This document shows positions 29,280 to 39,130 of a stretch of 46,763 bases of DNA, one piece after another. The stretch comes from Cristatella mucedo (lineage: Eukaryota > Bryozoa > Phylactolaemata > Cristatellidae), in contig WPIO01000436.1 of assembly GCA_009760855.2 (NCBI GenBank), forward strand, positions 1-46,763, in the 5' to 3' direction. The notes beneath the pieces were generated by a model. It was not told where the DNA came from, ran no database searches, and saw nothing but the letters and a program-made list of their open reading frames with translations. The number at the start of each line of letters is the position of its first letter. The stretch's first letter is position 1. The translations under genes were made by a program, and so were the position numbers.

Positions 29280-29880
29280 TAGCAGCTACACAGCCTGCTG
29301 CTCCGGCAGCTTACGTGGGCCACGTTCGACTTCTCTGAAATAATAATGCCTAGCCAAAATATGCAAGGCTGGTGTGGCGAGCTATGCGCTTACACAATAG
29401 ATCAACGACAACTCATCCTGGCTGAGAATTCCAATAGACGGCGCTACTGGGAGCTGCATCGCTTCTCGGTGGGAGGAGCAGCCCGAGCACTTTGCTCTCG
29501 AACCTCCCCCCCTGCGCTGCCGGTCAGGCGATCGCGGATGAGTTGCCCGATCGCCTATCGCCCAACGTGGGGCTAACACAACCACGGTTATTTGAAGAGT
29601 ATCCGTCTAAGATTCGTCGTTATTACCTCAGTTGTCGCTGCGAGAGAGAGAGAGAGAGAGAGCGAGAGTTGAGAGTAGCAAAGAGTGAGCATATGAGGGA
29701 GAGCGAGCGAGGATGTGGTAATGCTAAAGTATACGCCTTGGCAGATTGAGGGCAGCCCGCGCCCACGACTCGGACTCGAGGGAAGAACGTGAGCACTCCG
29801 CCCTAGTGCACGCCGACGGCTCCACATGGCGGGGCCGCCATCGTGCGAGTGTCTTCGAATACCTCACAGCTTCCAGTGAT
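29280..29880. other. Segment specific to the second copy, with (GA)n
   Basis: About 500-600 bases that replace the (AT)n run of the first copy; includes a GA microsatellite at 29641-29664 and a CpG-richer end. Open frames here have no recognised motif. Confidence 0.5.
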
Positions 29881-30672
29881 AAACAGCCAAGTACAAATTA
29901 GACGGAGAAGTTCGCTAGCCGCTCGTGTCCTGGTGTTTAGGTAGGTTTGGCGATAGGTAGCGATACGGTGAGGGGCATGCGGTTTGACGCTCCGACAGCA
30001 AGCAAGCTACGGTACAGAAACATCGAATGTCCAGGCACGACTGTGTATTTGGGCTCGCGGCGAGGAGGCTCGCGACTGTTCTCTCCTGCGCCCGCATTCC
30101 CACTGCCCCTTCTCTGTAGGCCGTGACTCATCCTCCATAAAGAATAACTTATTAAATCATAACCCTCAATAAACCATAAACCCATATAAGACACTAAACG
30201 CTTGGGCGGGGGGGGGGGCATGAGACCGCAGGGCCCTGGTCGGGACGCACCGACGCCGCTGCAGGCCGCCGCCGCGACTAGGCCCGTGAGTAGTCCATCA
30301 GTTGTTCGTGTGTGTGTGTGCTTGCGTGCGTGCCGCGTGTGGGGTGTGTCTGTGTGCGTTTGTTGTGTGTCTGTGTGCGTGCGGCGTGTGTGTGGCCCGT
30401 GAGGTGTGCGTGCGTGTGTCTGTGTCTGTGTGTGTGTGTGTTCGAGCGTGTGTGCTAGTTAAGTTAGGGAGCTGGGGTAGAGCTCGCGCGAGTCCAGTTC
30501 GGCTGAGGCCGTGGGGGGCGACAGATCCAGCGTGTCTCTGGAGTATGCGACGTGTACATGGCGTGGAAATGCTCGGGCGGCGGTCCAACAGCGACCCCAG
30601 CAGTTAAAGATTTGCCGTATTTAAATGAGCGCTGCCAGAAGGAGAGACGCGAGTGCAGAGATCCTCGGCCGA
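29881..30672. repeat. Duplicated block, second copy, part 3 with (GT)n
   Basis: Matches 6728-7421 and 7883-7984, including a G-run (30207-30219), a GT-rich tract (30308-30458) and the right end GATCCTCGGCCGA. It lacks the 457-bp segment found at 7422-7878. The duplicated text stops at about 30672. Confidence 0.8.
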
Positions 30673-31440
30673 CGCAGCCATCTAAGACATAAACCTAAGC
30701 TCGCCACTGCTAGCGTGCTGCTAGTGTACAGAAGAACTACGCTATTCATCAGCAGTCATCAACGTATCCAGCTGCGATACGTGTAGGCGGTGTACGGGCT
30801 GAATTTGTAACGCTAGATATATACGACGTTCAGCATTGCAGTTCTGCAATTGTTCCAGCCAATTTAAATGGATTAGTGACAGCTTGGAAGCGTCTTAGTA
30901 TAATAGCTTACTCAACAACTCTCTCTGGATACCAAATTTGGTAAATGTCCAGATGCGAATCAGTGTTCGAACGGTTAAAATTAAAATATCCTATTACCTT
31001 GCAAAATATTTACTCGGAGAAGGGATGCCATCTACGAAAAAGTAGATCGGACAGCCATATAGTGAATAAATTTCAGGGTGTGAAATGAGCATCAAGTGCC
31101 TTTTTGGGCAAATAAAGCACATCTATCATGTTGCAGCAGAAATGAAATATTGCTTGAAATCGTCTACAACTATTACATGCTTCAAGCCAGCTGTTTTTAT
31201 CAATCGCTGGGATTTCAGAAACGATAATTTTAATCCACCAAGGACACACGGCAGATAAAATAATTTACAACAGAGTGGACTTCACACGTCTTTAATTAGC
31301 TCGCACTTTCTGGGTTATTTTTTCTTCTCAAATTTTAGCCTTTTATATTTGGTACTGGTGCCAGTCTGACACAAATTCGCAGGGACCTAATTTCAGGAGA
31401 CGACTCCCTCAAATTGCCTTAGTTCCCTGGTGCCCGCTAT
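30673..31440. other. Single-copy DNA, no gene recognised
   Basis: Moderately AT-rich with no long open frame and no repeat family in common with the rest of the window. Confidence 0.45.
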
Positions 31441-31536
31441 CAATAATAATAATAATAATAATAATATTGCATTTGATATAGCACCCTCAGCGAACTCAAT
31501 CGCTTTCTAGAACTTCACATTCGCTGACTAATGTTG
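31441..31536 (-). mobile_element. LINE 3' tail fragment
   Basis: (AAT)n at 31441-31466 followed by the reversed terminus ATAGCACCCTCAGCGAACTC...CTTTCTAGAACTTCACATTCGCTG. 5'-truncated insertion. Confidence 0.8.
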
Positions 31537-31940
31537 GAAAATGTAATGTAATGTAATGTAATGTATCTCCGTCAGTAACTCCACAAAGTCATAAAGACCG
31601 TGTGGGCGTTACGCAGGAGAGTTTTGTATAGCGCACTCACAGCCTAAGCGGCTTTCGGTACGCATTCGGTAGCCAACAGACATCGTCTCACGCAACAAAG
31701 AGAAAGTGGGAAGCATAGCAGAGTCAGGAGAGCAGTTGAGGTAGTGAGTAGCATAGAAGTAGCAGTTCAGGACCGCTGAAAAAGATGTGCCATAGTCGGC
31801 AGTTGGAGAGTAGATGTCGTTGCGTAAGAATTGTGGAAGCGAGTTCCACAGTCTAGGACCTGCAGAGCTAAAGCTTCTGTCGCCAACTGTCTTTAAGCGG
31901 AGGAATGGGATAAGCGCGTTACGCTGCCTAGTTGTTCCGA
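31537..31940 (-). pseudogene. C-terminal end of a second LINE family with (ATTAC)n tail
   Basis: The minus strand reads R-L-K-T-V-G-D-R-S-F-S-S-A-G-P-R-L-W-N-S-L (about 31845-31910), the conserved C-terminal signature of CR1/L2-like reverse transcriptases, and stays open a further 60 codons. It ends in a (TAATG/ATTAC)n run at 31541-31567. The 3' end and tail unit differ from the main family, so this is a separate lineage. Everything upstream of the C-terminus is missing. Confidence 0.75.
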
Positions 31941-32238
31941 TTGTTAAGTAGGGTAGACTGTGTGCTACCGAAGCGCGGAAAATTTTCAGAGATCACATTT
32001 AATTTACACGTGTATTTGAAATCTGACGATGTTTGAAACTGTTTGTGTGTGTGGCACCTGCTCCTGCTTGTGGTTGCGCTCCTGCAGCGTTCGCATGCTG
32101 CAGGAGCATTGAAAAGTAGAGAGCTCGACGCGAGATGCGTCTCTTCGGTGCGGGCGCACGGAATGACCGCGAATGTAAATATTGCCGCGGTACGCGGACG
32201 TCTGAGTGAGGCTTAATTTAGATGATCGGAGCGCCACG

Positions 32239-32619
32239 TCAGGTACAATTGCTGGGAGACTTCGACCTGACTGGACTTTTAGATTCGGTTCGTGAGGATC
32301 GGCTCATCGTCCTCGGCGATCTCGGCCGCGGCGTCCTGCCGGCAGGTGGCGCACTCTTTGCGGAGTTTTCGCTTCCGGACAGCCACTCGATTGCCGATTC
32401 GCCGTACTCTTCGAGGAATTTCCAGAGGGCAAAGAGCAGCTGCACAGCGGCAAACGACTTCAGTCCGCCAATCAGCAGCGTGAAAGCCAGCAGCAGCGTA
32501 AGCAGCGGCTGCACGTCCCATCGTATCAAAGTCCAGAGTGGAAAGCCCATGTCTTTGAGGACGGTATTCACTCCGTCGATGACGGTTTTCACTGTCGTAG
32601 GAACTTCCACGATACCCAT
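32239..32619 (-). CDS. Small putative membrane protein with Arg/Ser tail
   Basis: A 126-codon frame from ATG 32619 (context CGCGATGG) to TGA. The first 15 bases upstream are preceded by a good minus-strand acceptor, TTTTACTTTGCAG (about 32635), so the coding exon may follow a spliced leader. Residues 38-68 are strongly hydrophobic (L-L-T-L-L-L-A-F-T-L-L-I then V-Q-L-L-F-A-L-W), giving one or two membrane segments. Residues 96-122 are Arg/Ser/Pro-rich (S-P-R-T-M-S-R-S-S-R, S-P-V-R-S-K-S-P). It stands in CpG-rich single-copy DNA, unlike the transposon relics. I do not recognise the family. A plus-strand frame on the same DNA (32222-32779) looks like the shadow. Confidence 0.5.
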   Translation of the reverse strand: MGIVEVPTTVKTVIDGVNTVLKDMGFPLWTLIRWDVQPLLTLLLAFTLLIGGLKSFAAVQLLFALWKFLEEYGESAIEWLSGSENSAKSAPPAGRTPRPRSPRTMSRSSRTESKSPVRSKSPSNCT

Positions 32620-32629
32620 CGCGGCACGC

Positions 32630-34740
32630 TGCAAAGTAAAAGACAGCGACCGAAATTGGTTTTATCCGAAGCGTGGGCCACGGCTGTTTACTTCAACAGC
32701 CCCTTGCGAAGCTGTCGCGCGCACAACTGTCGCCGCCACGTTTCTAGTAGCGGCGGTATTGGAAGCCGCCAATAAGTAGCAACGGAGGCAACCGGCTTTA
32801 AAACGTAGTGAAATTGAGTCTGAGCTTCAAGAGGATAGCAGACATAAAGCGACGCGAACTATCGGAGCCTAAAACGTTCGCTACAGTTTCTGCAAACCTC
32901 TCTCTCTCTCGCTATGACCGCACGTCACTCTCCGGTGTAGCTACGCCTCACAGCAGGGCAGGGACAGCAGATCGGCTCACGCTAGCCGGCGAGAACGGAG
33001 GTCGGCCGCGCTCTAATGTTAGGGACCCGAGGAAGGGAAGCGATCTAGATTATGTCGCGATAGTAACGGTTATCGTAACGAGCTATTTTCAGCCAGTCGT
33101 CTGCCGCTTTATTTGCTTAGAGTCGTCGCAGGCCAATTTTCTATTCACGCCCGTCTCCTTGCGGCTTTAACCGTCGGCCTTTACTCTCCGCTCCGCTCGC
33201 CGGAGCCGGCCGTTATAGCTGCTGTAGCGCTCTCCTTTGACGACTGAACGTCGCCTGTCGGTGTTATAACTCGCGGATCCGCCAATTGCAATATTTGAAC
33301 TAGTTCAACGGATCGCCTCTAGGGCATCCACTCAAATGCGACTGCGACCTTTTAAGAGCCCCGACGTTCGCGTTGTCCGCTCTCATTCAACGCTCTGCAG
33401 CGCGGATGAAGTGTAGCGCTTCGCGACGTCAGCCGAGCAGCCTCGGCCTTACCGGGATAAATCGGCAGCACAAATACAACGGGCGGGCCGGATCGCGGAA
33501 ATAGCGCTATCAAGACTACAGCCGCAAACAACTTTCGGCCGTTCTTTGGGGAGCGCAGGATAAGGAAACAAAGTGGCGACCGGCGCTCGATGTGCGCCGC
33601 GGGCGGCGAAGCGCGATGACTAGGAAGCCACGCGGGGTCGAGGGCTTGATATCTCGAATCTCAAGCTGAAATTACCCGAATAATGTATATCCTGATGCAA
33701 TTCGAAAGCTATTCAAGTTTTAGTTCAAGTGAACGACGCATGCTGCTCACTGGATTTCTAAGCGGCCGGCATTGTGTCAACGTAGGACCGACAGAGGACA
33801 CAGACCGCATCAACAAACAGCCTTCGAGTTGAGCGGTTTCCGGGCGGAATCGCCCGGTAATCCTTTTTAAACTTGGCGCTTAGTGAAGGACTGGACGACC
33901 CTGGTGCGCTTCAGTATGCCAAGTACAGCCACTATCTCAGCTTCGAATGGCGCCATTACTGCCGCGCGCCTCGATTTATCGCGCTTAGCATGCGCGTCTG
34001 TCTCTCGTCGCTTATTACGATGGGCTACAGCGCCTTACGCTGGCTGCCAAGCAGCGGCGGAGTGCGCGCAATTGGGCCAAAATGCCCGCCAAATTGCGAC
34101 CTGGTCACGCAGCGACCTTGTCACGCGCAGTCAGCGACCTCATCGCACTGTCGTCGCGCAGCGACCGTCGGCCGGCGCTGCTCCAAGCTGGAATAGGCCG
34201 CCTTCGCTGCGGGAGGGAGGGAGGGCTGGCGTACCGTCGACTCAGGGAGGAGTTTCTCAGGCTCACCCGCCGTACGCTCTGAGTACAGGCTCACTCGCCG
34301 TACGCTCTTATCACTGAGACGACGATCGCCCCGAGATGATCGGTCAGGAAATGCGAAGCGAGCGCCAGCCCGTATTGCCGTATATCCGCGGATGCTGCAG
34401 CACGGTCTCCTCTCGATTAGCTCGACGAAGAGCCGCATTGCGTTCGCGCGGCGGATAATGCAGCCAGAAGCGGGTGAGAGCAGCGGCGGCGGCAGCCTGC
34501 TTAGCGTCTGCCTTCACCTCGCAAGCGAGACGCCGTGCAAAGCGTAATGAGAGGATACCGGCTATGCTCGAGTGCAAGTTGAGTGGCTTGGTGATCGCAC
34601 TGGGGTCGCTTGACTGGCGCAGTTAAGCAGACGCTAGATCTCGCAATGAGAAATGCAAAACTTTCGCTACAGCCAGAAATCCGGGTTGGTGGCTGAAACG
34701 CAGCGGATGCGAGAGGCGGACGAATGCCTTTCACTGACTT
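32630..34740. promoter_or_regulatory. CpG-dense region
   Basis: About 2 kb of CpG-rich, GC-rich DNA following the ATG of the small minus-strand gene, as expected of an unmethylated promoter region or clustered leader exons. Several overlapping frames at 33873-34734 are open on both strands because of base composition and show no domain. Exons cannot be placed. Confidence 0.4.
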
Positions 34741-35420
34741 TATCCGTTTGATGTTAGCTAGCTATCTAGAGAGCAATCAGGAAGGAGCTATCAGGAAAAG
34801 CAGCCACGCGTCAACCATTTGCAGTAGCCGCTAGCAACCGTTAGCCTTATTTGCGTCACTTTCACCGATTGCAGTTCCTTTACAGTGACAGGACTAATAA
34901 ATATTGATTGCAATTTGGCATGCAGAATACCGTAAGAGTGGCTTATCGGTGCATCAGAATTGTCGCGTCAATTTACTCGAATCACGGGTCAGTTCTTAAA
35001 AGATGACATAGTGTTTATGGTGCAAATTTTAGCTTTCGCTAGAACCTCCTAAGTTCAAAGAGGGGTAAGGGAGCTCAATTCGCGCATTACTGCTTGTTGC
35101 CATGCCCGCCATTACGACCTTGGCGACCGACTTTGAACCGGAGATCGATTAAATAGTTCGTTATAAGTGGCCCTATTAGAGGCGCGATATTTAATAATGT
35201 AACTGGATTTACGTATGACTTATGACCTAGCCGATATATCGTAAGAAAACCTTACCAGAGAGGAAGGAACTAGTCTGCCTGAAGCGCTGGCTACCCAGCC
35301 GATTTTTTTCGTCTGGCATGACGCCGAGTCCGGCTGGCTACGTCATCTACAGCCATGGACGGGAGATAACTCTAGGCTGATACCGAATTGTGCCGACTAG
35401 CCGAACAAAGTAGACCACCA
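34741..35420. other. No gene recognised
   Basis: Ordinary composition, short open frames only, and no shared repeat text. Confidence 0.4.
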
Positions 35421-35690
35421 AGCGTCTGCTGAATGCGTTTGCAGCGGCACGACTAATCAATCACTAACGCGGCGCATCGGCTGAGACCATCTTCAACGGA
35501 AAATGCTAACAGAAGCCCGTAGGACCTCTGCTGTAGATGTGCGACCGAACTGGCAAAACTCAACTCCGTTTGCGTTCATCCGCTTATGTATACTGCACAT
35601 GCCTGGCCTAATTGGGAAGTAGTTCGGAGAGGTAGAGCAGAGCCAGAGAATGAACGGACCTAAAAGTGAGAAACAACAACTTATGTATTT
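35421..35690 (-). pseudogene. LINE RT C-terminal fragment with shared inserted segment
   Basis: Almost the same text as 37582-37872 (CTGCTGAATGCGTTTGCAGCGGCAC...). The minus strand carries the RT end station L-T-F-R-S-V-H-S-L-A-L-L-Y-L-S-E-L-L (about 35608-35665) followed by about 170 bases absent from other LINE copies. The two fragments therefore share a derived structure. Confidence 0.7.
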
Positions 35691-36147
35691 CATAAGCTCG
35701 TGGAACTGTAGAGCAACGACATAGCGTGGCTGAGGGCGTCGAAGGGGGCGGAGTCGAGGCTGGAGTTGAGGGTGGAGCCGTGGGCGGCTGACTGCTCCGC
35801 ATAAGGCCGTGCGAAAGCCTGAAGTGGCAGAGGGCTGCCTTGTGTATAAACCTCTGTATTTCTATGAGCTCTACGGACCAGCCCATGTAACTTCGCACCT
35901 CTTCCTCTCCTGAAAAAATTGTGCCACGGTGCAACATCATAATCGCTGCGAGTCGTTCCGTTTAGCCGAGGGTATCGTCGGCTAACTTGAATTGGCAAGT
36001 CGGCTGCGTAGCCCTGAGCGGCTAAGGCCCAAAAATGAGCAGGGCAGCCAGGATTACCTTGCGGCAGACGAACTGCAATCAATCTCTAGATCAAGCCACA
36101 CCGCACTAAGATTAATCCTTCGATCGGGGGATCGACCTTTATTTGCT

Positions 36148-36365
36148 TATGCATGCTGACACTATGCATGCTGCCACTAACCACACTTGAATGCTGACCC
36201 TGTGTATGTCACCCCTAACCTTATTATTCTTGTTGTTTATTGAGCTCGCTACCACTAACCATTCGATCTTGCTTCCTTTGCAGCAAATGCAAAGTGCCTA
36301 GAAAGAGATTAGGTTCTCTGATGGCTCTTTATCAAATGCCTTATTATTATTGTTATGATTATGTA
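36148..36365 (+). mobile_element. LINE 3' UTR and tail
   Basis: Uninterrupted 3' UTR of the main LINE family, from ATGCTGACACTATGCATGCTG to an ATT-rich end. It serves as the empty-site reference for the solo LTR at 1353-2617. Confidence 0.85.
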
Positions 36366-36408
36366 ATAGACGAGATGTAACACCAAGTACCTGTAGTGGC
36401 TACCTTGC

Positions 36409-36562
36409 TCGTTAGTTTGGCCCAGCAGTTACAGTGCTCGTCACGACCAAGGTCAAGATGAACGTATTAACTGACCAAGGTCTCCGGCTCGAGCCCACAA
36501 GGCATACGTAAAACGTCTGACTAGAGATCAAGTTCACTTGAGGCGCTATGCGAATGAATTGT
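36409..36562 (+). mobile_element. tRNA-derived SINE with LINE-type tail
   Basis: Box A-like TTTGGCCCAGCAGTTACAG, box B-like GGCTCGAGCCCAC, then the CTGACTAGAGATCAAG...GGCGCTATGCGAATGAATT tail. An internal repeat of the GACCAAGGTC text makes the head longer than the copy at 3288. Confidence 0.78.
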
Positions 36563-37135
36563 ATAATTCGTTTGCATCAACTCCCTGGCGTAAAACAGCT
36601 CTCGCACGGTGCTCAGAGGTTTCTCACGTGCCTGACCCGAGGTCTGGTCTGATGCCTTGCCCAAAGCCTCGAACTCAACTCGCTGAACGTTACGTGTTGG
36701 CTGAATCCGCTTCACAACCATTCAGCAGGGCGGTTTCACCTTGACCTGCAGGGCAGCGCTGACTGACTCAGGACAAGACGTCTCTTTTCGGAGCTGTAGA
36801 CCACTGCTGATTGGCTGCATATCGCGTGTACCTAGGCCAACAGGCCTTGATCAGCTATGGCTGATCGGAGCGTGATCCTGAAAAGAAGCCAATAGTATCA
36901 AGATCAGTATGCACGATGGCTTGCTCAGCAAATAGTAATCATTTAGGACGACTACGTGTTGATCCCGTTTGTCGCTCCTTCCCTGTTCGTTTTTGCTGCG
37001 GTCAACATTCTTTGGTCGGCTGCGTTATTAAACGTTGTAATTTTCTCGACCATTGACTGGTGAATGGCTTCACGGCAGCACTGCATCTCGCATTAGACTG
37101 TTTTGGCTGTTATCCACTTAACCAGACATTATCGC
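36563..37135. other. No gene recognised
   Basis: Single-copy DNA before the second duplicated block. Short open frames near 36540-36740 overlap the SINE end and are not supported. Confidence 0.4.
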
Positions 37136-37945
37136 ATTCGCTACGTATTCCTAGCCGCGGTAATTCAGGAACAGTGAATTCTAAATATTACGGCAGTGAT
37201 AATCTGGTTGATCTAGCACAGCACTGTCATACTTAAAAGCCGTTTTAACGGCATTCAAAATATGGTTAACACGTTTGATAACAATAATAATAATCAGTCT
37301 TCAGTGTTGTGCCCAAAGATAAATCAGTCTGTTTCAAGGTACTTTACATGTGCTAATAAGACAGCACGTCAATCCATACTGATAATATTCAGAGTTCCAG
37401 CACGAATAGGAACGTAAAGAATAATTCTAACAGATCTTGCAAAAGCTATGAGGAACAGGCGGGTGTTGGCATATTTTTAAACTTCTTCGGGTCAGAGGGT
37501 GTCACATCGACTGTCCGGAGTCTTTCCAGGCTTTCGCAGCAAACGAACTAAAGGCACGGTCCCCAAATGTTGGTTAGATGCACAGCTAAGGTAGACCACC
37601 GAGCTTCTGCTGAATGCATTTGTAGCGGCACCATTAGCCAATCACTAATGCAGCGCCGACTGGTGAGACCATCTTCAACGGAAAATGCTAACAGAAGCTC
37701 GTAGGACCTCTGCTGTAGATGTGCGACCGAACTGGCAAAAACTCAACTCCGTTTGCGTTCATCCGCTTATGTATACTGCACATGCCTGCCCTGATTGGGA
37801 AGTAGAAGTTCAGAGAGGTAGAGCAGAGCTAGAGAATGAACGGACCTAAAAGTGAGAAACAACAACTTAAAGTCGTTACGTTGCTTGATGGGGAAAAAGT
37901 GCCGGTCGGAGAGAAGTGCCATGTTGTGCTAATCACGATGTCGAC
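37136..37945 (-). pseudogene. LINE 3' end and RT C-terminal relic
   Basis: 37136-37275 matches 7985-8130. An AATAATAATAAT tract and LINE tail follow (37276-37480), then minus-strand text T-F-G-D-R-A-F-S-S-F-A-A-K-A-W (about 37515-37560), the 170-base segment shared with 35421, and F-H-S-L-A-L-L-Y-L-S-E-L and H-F-F-P-I-K-Q-R-N-D-F-K stations up to about 37930. Broken by shifts. Tandem repeats follow it. Confidence 0.75.
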
Positions 37946-37949
37946 GATC

Positions 37950-39130
37950 GAGCAATAACAGTTTGATTTAATATAACTAAAAAATCGCACTCGCCAACAA
38001 TCACAGGGGCTTGACGATACTACTGGGAACCCCAGCATATAACAAGAATTCAGAGGACTCGGAATGGCTAATCGAGCACTAACAAACGTTGGAATGTTGG
38101 TCCATCGGCTGCAACAGGCCTCGACAAAACCTGCTGCGAAGCCCCGTAATATCAGTAGATAATCGTCAAAGATTCGAGTGACTGTATTCGGACATTTTGC
38201 AGAGGAATGCTGTGAGTTGCAATAATGTTCAGGGCCATTGCTGTCGATTGCTGTGCTTTTCCTGCCGGCTAACGTGTAAAGCAGCTTGAAAATGCGCCAC
38301 ACTTTAACATTACATGCAGTAGAATGTGACATGTAATGACAACTGGGGCTTCGCACCGCCAATTTATCGTCGATTCGCCACGAGTTGCACTATTGGCCCG
38401 GGCCATTGCTGTCGAATGTCATTCATTGCTCGCTCACGATTTTACGTGCACGATTGATTGAAAGGATGAGATTTTACTTTAAGCACATCCTGCTGTGGCG
38501 CGAAGGAAAAATGTAATCTCGGCCACTTTCCGGGGATTCCGGTGATGGGTCATAATAGATTGCTGTATTTTCCCGGGCCATTGCCATCGATTGTCATGCA
38601 TTGCATAATATAGAACGCATGGAGAGCACTAAAAGTATGGACACTGAGATGTTACGTGGAATGAGAATTGTAGCTTGGTGCAGCCCATTTCTCTTCGACT
38701 TACCACGGATAGTGGTATTGGCCCCTGACATTGCTATCAATTACCGTGCACTGTTGACACTTAACGTGCAAAATATCTTGAAATTTATATGATTTAACTT
38801 TTACCACATATAAATGTGGAATGCAACGACAATCGGAAATGTGTGTAGCCAATTTTTGGTCAATTTGCCGTGGATTGTAGTGGATTGGCGCTTCCAGATG
38901 AGCCGTCCCCGTAGATTGCAATGCATTACCCGAGATGGTATTAGTCCAATAGGTTAAAAAGATGTAGTTTACTTTAAAATCTGTGTGCTCTGCAATATGC
39001 ATTTGAAATTGGAGCGTTGCCAGAACGATTTGGAGGCATTGGGCATCAGATTGCTGTAGATTGTGGTATTGGCCTGGGTCATTGCAGCCAATTGCTGGCC
39101 ATTGGGGCAGAATGGTCGAGGCAACAGAAG
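37950..39130. repeat. Decayed tandem repeat, about 170-bp unit, about 6 units
   Basis: A recurring landmark of the form ATTGGCCCGGGCCATTGCTGTCGATTG appears at about 38225, 38393, 38573, 38716, 38883 and 39069, spaced 143-186 bases, each followed by CATGCATTGC-like and TTTACTTTAA-like text. Units have diverged strongly. It lies between two LINE relics. The minus-strand frames across it (37829-38362, 38700-39164) are translations of the repeat. Confidence 0.65.

Noticed and set aside
33873-34734. Several overlapping frames of 66-144 codons on both strands
   Set aside because: High GC and CpG content keep all frames open; no domain, no codon bias and no conserved copy.
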